From: Utricularia gibba
Lineage: Eukaryota; Streptophyta; Magnoliopsida; Lamiales; Lentibulariaceae
Direction: 5' to 3'
Length of the DNA stretch: 64,000 nt
Assembly (NCBI GenBank): GCA_002189035.1
Contig: CM007989.1
Span: forward strand, 1,984,001 to 2,048,000
This document shows positions 59,239-64,000 of this stretch, one piece after another; position 1 is the first letter of the stretch, and each line of letters opens with the position of its first letter. A program made the translations under genes and the position numbers. The notes under the pieces were generated by a model. It saw only the letters and a list, made by a program, of their open reading frames with translations. It did no database searches and was not told the origin of the DNA.

Positions 59239-62200
59239 ATGGGATGCGTTCATTCCAAGCACGAAGAGTCTCCAGCGGTGCTCTTATGCCGCGAGCGCTG
59301 TAAATACCTCGAGGAAGCCTTGCGGACCAGGGCTCTATTTGCAGAAGCTCATCTAGGTTATATTCAATCGCTCACAGAAGTTGGTCCCTCCTTGAACCGT
59401 TTCTTCGGTCAAGATCTAGAGGTTTCGAGTCACGCGCCTTCGTCCCCTGTTTTCCACGCCAAAGCCACTTCTCCGCCGCGGAAATCTCATCAGGGTTCTG
59501 ATTCAGGTCAACATATTAACTTCCACTCGGATGACTCCGAGGATGAAGACGACTCGGGTTCGGAGTCCCTTCATCATATCGACGGTGACTCACCGCTCTA
59601 CGGCGGATACGGCTACGGAATGCTTTACGAGAATATGAACATGAGCCGTCCTCATCCGGGAGCAGGTGGCGGGAGCTTTATGAATGTGAATTACATGAGA
59701 AATCAAGCTACGCCATCTGTAGTCTACACTCAGCGGCCAATGAATCCAGAAATTATGCAGTCTTATGTTCCCTATCCTTCGTCTTCCTCGTACTCTCCGT
59801 ATCCTAATCCTTATTCTGATTATGCTTCTTATGGTAATCCCCAGAGCGCCGCCGGTCCTTCGTATCCCGGCTACAATTACAACATTAATAACGGCGGATA
59901 CCCGGATCATCCCACATATGCTGGTCAAGGTATGATGCATTTTAGTACTTACTCCTCCCAGCCAACACCATATGGTGTCAATGTACCGTATCAATCATCG
60001 GTGCCTTCGACTTCAAAAGCTCCCCCACCTCCTCCGGAACCGTCGAATACGTTATCGTGGGATTTTCTAAACCCATTCGGCATCTTCGATAACTATTACC
60101 AATCTTACACACATCCCGGGATTCAAGGGAAGTAAGAGAAGCAGAGGGAATCCCTGATTTGGAGGATGATGATGAAGTAGTCAAGGAAGTTCATGGTCAA
60201 CAGAAATTCGTAGATGTTGGAAAAACTGGTTATTCTGGATCTGGTCTCCCTGATAAGAAAGTGCGAGCAATGACTGAAGTTGAAAATGAGGTGAGACCTC
60301 CTGCAGGCGTGGAGAATGATACGGTGGAATATGATGTGCATGTAGTGGATAAAAAGGTTATTGGTGGTGAAGGGAACTCCAAAGATCGGGCCAAGGCATC
60401 TAATTTTAAGCAGCATGCTGGTTTTGTGGGTGATTTGGAAGTTCTGAAGGAGATTGAAGACCAGTTTGGGCGAGCTGCAGAATCTGGAACGGAACTTGCC
60501 AAGCTTCTTGAAACAGAAAGATTTCCACCCAGAAGGAAAACTGGGCTTACGCGGGGTAAAACATGATTTTTCTGTGTAAATTTGTTACCAATTCAACCTG
60601 ATGGCAGTGCATAATTCGTGGATTTTTCACTTGATACTCGGAAGAAATCTATTATATTTTTCATGTCTTTGGCATGCTTTAGCACGTGGTGTTGATTTTT
60701 TTGCTTTGTAATGGAGTGCTAGGCCCATTCAATTTTTCTAAAATAATCTAGTAAGATGAAGTTATTCTAGATTGATGGTAAGCTTGGTTTATATTTTTGG
60801 CAGTTTCTTCAAGGCTATTGAGTTTACCAATGGTTTCCTCACTTGCTACAACATCCAAAAGTTCTCTTGATTCTGATTCTATGATGTCCGAGATCAATCA
60901 AGAAGTACAGTTTAGGGCTAAAAAGCTCTCCTCTGTTTTGGATAAAGTGTACCTGTGGGAGAAAAAGCTCTACCAAGAAGTCAAGGTACTGTTCATTTCA
61001 AAAACTCTGGTTCTTTTCATCTCCTTCCACATCTTTTTTTGTGCCTGTTTCAATGTTGGAAAGAGCAGCTTCTCTACCCATTTAAATTGTAAGCGGGTGA
61101 ATAAAGTTCTCTCGCCAGAAAGTGTCCTCATGGTTGTTGCTAGAATACAGAGTGTTTTTATGATCAGAGAAATGCAGATACAGCAGTCCATTTCGTCTGA
61201 ACTTTTCTTTTTACAGAATGCAAGGTCTCCACATTCATATTCAAAAAAGGTCTTTTCTACATCACGGCCTTCCTTTTTGCAGATCGAGGAAAACTTGAGA
61301 GTTCTCCATGCGATAAAGATCAGAAAACTTGAACACTTGGATGACAAGGGTGCTGAGGCGAGCAAAATTCATGCAACAAAGGAGTTGTTGAGTAGCCTGG
61401 CCACCCGAAAACAAATGGCTTTTGAGATTGTTGATAAGATATCTGTTAAGATAAGTAACCTGAGAGATGAGGATTTGTGGCCCCGGCTGTATGAATTCCT
61501 TCAAGGGTACGTGGGTATTTCCTCTCTGCAAATTGCTGAATCATATGCGTTTCGTCTATGTTTGTTTTTTGTCTGGTATAGTCAATTCACCCATCATCGT
61601 GCCTAAATCCGTTTTAGTAACTCAAAACTTGTCTTAGGGGCCTGAATTTTGTTCATCTTTGCGCAATGCATGCTCTTCCCTGGCCTAACAAATCCCATTC
61701 GCTTGTGCTTTTCAAAGATGCGCTAGCTATGCTTATTCACCCTCCATAGAATTCATATTCTTTATGAAATTCCCGATTTGTGGCTAACATCACCCAACTC
61801 TGCCTTCATGACTAATGTTTCCAGGCTTGGTATAATGTGGAAGTCCATGCTCCAGTGCCATCGCAACCAGCGTCAAGCAATCGGAGAAGCCAAACGTCTG
61901 GATGCCATTGCAGTCCGAAAGTATCTCACGGATGACCATTTCGAATCCACCCGAAAACTCGAGCGTGATCTTATCAACTGGACACTGAGGTTTTCCGATT
62001 GGGTCAGTGCACAAAAGAGGTACGTTCGAGCAATGAGCAACTGGCTGGTGAAATGTCTCTTTTACGTTCCTGAGGAGACACCGGATGGAACAGTTCCATT
62101 CTCTCCCAGGAGGGTCGGTGCACCCCCTATCGTCGTCGTATGTTTCCACTGGTGCCAGTCTTTGGAGAGTGTATCTGAGAAAGGCGTTGTTGCCTCGATG

Positions 62201-62545
62201 CGCGATTTAGCATCCACCATTGTCCATCTCAGGGAACAGGACATGGCCGCGATGCGGCAGAAGTTTCTTGTGAACAGGGATGAGAGGAGACTCAAGCTTC
62301 AGGACAGGGAAGCACAGAAGATAAAAAAAGATATGGTGGCTATTGAGAAAAGGCTCGCTGTGATCTCAGCGGACAGCAAGGGCGACATGTTGACTGGGCA
62401 TGTGTATCAAAGTGAGACTAGTAAAAATGGCAGCCTGCAGACAAGTCTACAACACGTTCTTGAAGAGATGGAGAAATTTGCTGCTAACTCACTGGAAATA
62501 TACGAGGAGCTGCAACAACAAATTCAAGAGGATCATCAGAAATAA
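59239..62545 (+). CDS. DUF630/DUF632 protein (NRG2/ROLLED-type), one-base frameshift
   Basis: Plant-specific protein of the DUF630-DUF632 family, which includes the nitrate regulator NRG2. Four exons: 59239-60555, 60804-60985, 61283-61506, 61825-62545; about 814 residues. The start MGCVHSKHEESPAVLLCRER is the DUF630 domain with Gly2 and Cys3 suited to myristoylation and palmitoylation. A Tyr/Ser/Pro-rich linker follows, then DUF632 with VQFRAKKLSSVLDKVYLWEK, HATKELLSSLATRKQMAF, IMWKSMLQCHRNQRQAI and WCQSLESVSEKG. Within exon 1 the frame breaks at about 60108-60112. NYYQSY precedes the break and TSRDSREVREAEGIPDLED follows it in another frame, so one base is missing. Intron 2 (60986-61282) is 297 bases with no in-frame stop. 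Specific function is not inferred. Confidence 0.92.
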
Positions 62546-63427
62546 GGGCAGATGAACAGCACGCAAACTCATCCATCCATTCATCATTTATGCATTTCGA
62601 GTCAAGATACTCAGAGGGGGTTCATGCACCCGACCCCAATAGGCTTCAACGGTCCTTCGCTTATGGATGAAGAAGCTGGAGAAAGCACTAGGGAATGCAT
62701 CTTGTGGCGGATGGCTGTGAGGAGCCAGTGGCAATGCATCATCGGAGGCAAACAAAGTGTTGGTCATGGTAAACTAGCCATGAAGGTCATGTAGTCATGT
62801 CACCATGGGAGGTACAAATCGACATTGTTTTCGTCGGTTGGTCGCCAATTTATGTAACAATGAATAATAAACCTGGAAATTGTTGATGGCATTTGGGATG
62901 GAAAAGCAATGGGCTGCCAGAACACGTAGCATAGTGAAAACATATCAAAGCCATAGCATGGTCACATGCTCAGTCATATTTAGCAACGATATGAATAAAC
63001 ATACACGATTGCGGCAGACTCCTGGCAGAAACAGTTTGCTCACGGCTTATCAGCGATCTGCATATGCAAGAATTTGGGCACGATAAAGGTCATGAATGTC
63101 TTCGAGAACTCCAAAAAAGAAAAGCATAGTATGCGAAGGATGAAGAAACATGGAAGTGTAGGTGCCTACAAAAGGGATGATGCCTCGAGGATACTGCAAA
63201 TGTAAGTAAAAGAAAAAGAAAACCTTGCAACAATGGATTTCGATGCGACCAAATAGGGAACACGATGAAAAGATGGGAGTTTGTGATAACGAGGCAGGAT
63301 GGGTTCAAGACAATGACCATGCATCTTAGACGCATTAGCAGATCATACAACATTACCCAAGAGGTGGTCAATGCACAATTTGCAGCAGCACAGCAAGCAG
63401 ACTATAACCAAGCATCCAAAAAGTGCT
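62546..63427. other. convergent spacer, 3' regions of DUF632 and CCDC124-like genes
   Basis: The DUF632 3' UTR probably extends to about 62870, where an aataataaa polyadenylation-like signal occurs (about 62861-62869). The rest is presumed 3' UTR of the minus-strand gene or spacer. Short open frames here match nothing known. Confidence 0.55.
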
Positions 63428-64000
63428 CTAATTCACCTGATTGAGAGGGTTGTCAGGGGATTTCTTCCAGAGTTTCCAAATCATATCCTTATACTGTGTA
63501 TGTGTTAGGCCGGGCTTCTCTTCCTTTATCTTTGGAAGCTCAGCTTCTTCAAAAGCCTACGCCAATTAAGAATGTTGATTGAAATTACTCCCAAATGTAG
63601 TAGTTTCTGGGAGGGTAAAAAACTAAGCCAGCGCGTACCTTGAACGCAGCTTTGAGTCGCTTTTCTGGGTGCTTATCCACGGGCAGGATATCGGCCACAG
63701 TAAGACGTGCAATTGCTTCATCCACCGTGCGGGCTTCAATTATAGTATCATCACGATTCGTGTTCACCATAGTCACCATCCTCTCGTACTCTTCCTCGTC
63801 TGATATCCTGCTCTGCTTCTTCTTCTCCTCTTCCGACTGCCGTTGAAGCGCCAATCGCTCTTCCTCTCTCCGTCTACGGAGCTCAACCTCTGTGACCTTG
63901 GGGACGGGCACTGAAACCCGACTCGCCTTTTTATCCGGCTTCTTCAAGCTTTTCTCGATATCTTTCTCCTCTTGCTCGGCCAACCGGCGTGCTTCAGCTT
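63428..64000 (-). CDS. CCDC124-like coiled-coil protein, 3' part only
   Basis: The 3' portion of a CCDC124-family protein, a small basic coiled-coil protein that in animals and yeast (Lso2) binds idle ribosomes. The last two exons are visible: 64000-63639 (continuing beyond the window) and 63556-63428. The first is Lys/Glu-rich coiled coil (EAELRRRREEERLALQ-like) followed by the conserved block EARTVDEAIARLTVADILPV and DKHPEKRLKAAFK. The second gives AFEEAELPKIKEEKPG, then THTQYKDMIWKLWKKSPDNP and LNQVN before the stop. The AFEEAELP and KSPDNPLNQ blocks are diagnostic. The gene is cut by the window edge, not broken. Confidence 0.85.

Noticed and set aside
1-64000. CRISPR arrays, insertion sequences, prophage or other bacterial systems
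   Set aside because: No repeat-spacer pattern, transposase or phage genes are visible; the window is intron-rich plant DNA.
1-64000. Biosynthetic gene cluster around CYP94
   Set aside because: Its neighbours (STT3, PEX3, RACK1) are housekeeping genes and no other metabolic enzyme of the same pathway is nearby.

Overview
This window is a gene-rich piece of a plant nuclear genome, most likely a flowering plant. Almost every gene is split by short GT-AG introns. The proteins include several found only in plants or in plant-specific forms: a nucleobase-ascorbate transporter, a plastid phosphoenolpyruvate/phosphate translocator, plastid EF-Tu, an SRO protein, a CYP94 P450, a PPR protein and a DUF630/DUF632 protein. 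Spacers are AT-rich and carry plant-type site II and telo-box promoter motifs. The species cannot be named from the sequence. I see no CRISPR array, tRNA, rRNA, intact transposon or viral element.

Layout. 1-12 kb: a possible last exon of an upstream plus-strand gene, a NAT transporter (minus), about 3.5 kb of apparently gene-free spacer, the GPN3 GTPase (plus) and a kinase-less GUB_WAK_bind protein (minus). 12-20 kb: a PPT (plus), an SRO protein (plus) and a kinesin-light-chain-related TPR protein (minus). 20-31 kb: mitochondrial adrenodoxin reductase-like protein, plastid EF-Tu and the STT3 oligosaccharyltransferase subunit, all minus. 31-47 kb: CYP94 (plus), PEX3 (minus), RACK1 (plus), CCT4 (minus), golgin candidate 2 (plus) and a DUF1295 reductase-like membrane protein (minus). 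47-64 kb: a damaged PPR gene (minus), the large SKI2 RNA helicase gene (minus, 22 exons), a DUF630/DUF632 protein (plus) and the 3' part of a CCDC124-like gene (minus), cut by the window edge.

These are mostly independent housekeeping genes in alternating orientation, not an operon or pathway cluster. Several serve translation and protein biogenesis (RACK1, EF-Tu, CCT4, STT3, SKI2, CCDC124-like). The order PEX3-RACK1-CCT4, with golgin candidate 2 and DUF1295 nearby, resembles known Arabidopsis neighbourhoods and is probably old shared gene order.

The main anomalies are these. Seven otherwise well-conserved genes each lack one base, always a deletion and often in a short run of one base, which points to consensus errors rather than seven dead genes. 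A fragment of a SKI2 exon with its intron border is duplicated inside the 5' part of the neighbouring PPR frame, which has no upstream ATG. Four introns appear to use GC-AG borders. One intron of the DUF632 gene is a multiple of three and has no stop. I found no convincing previously undescribed system.
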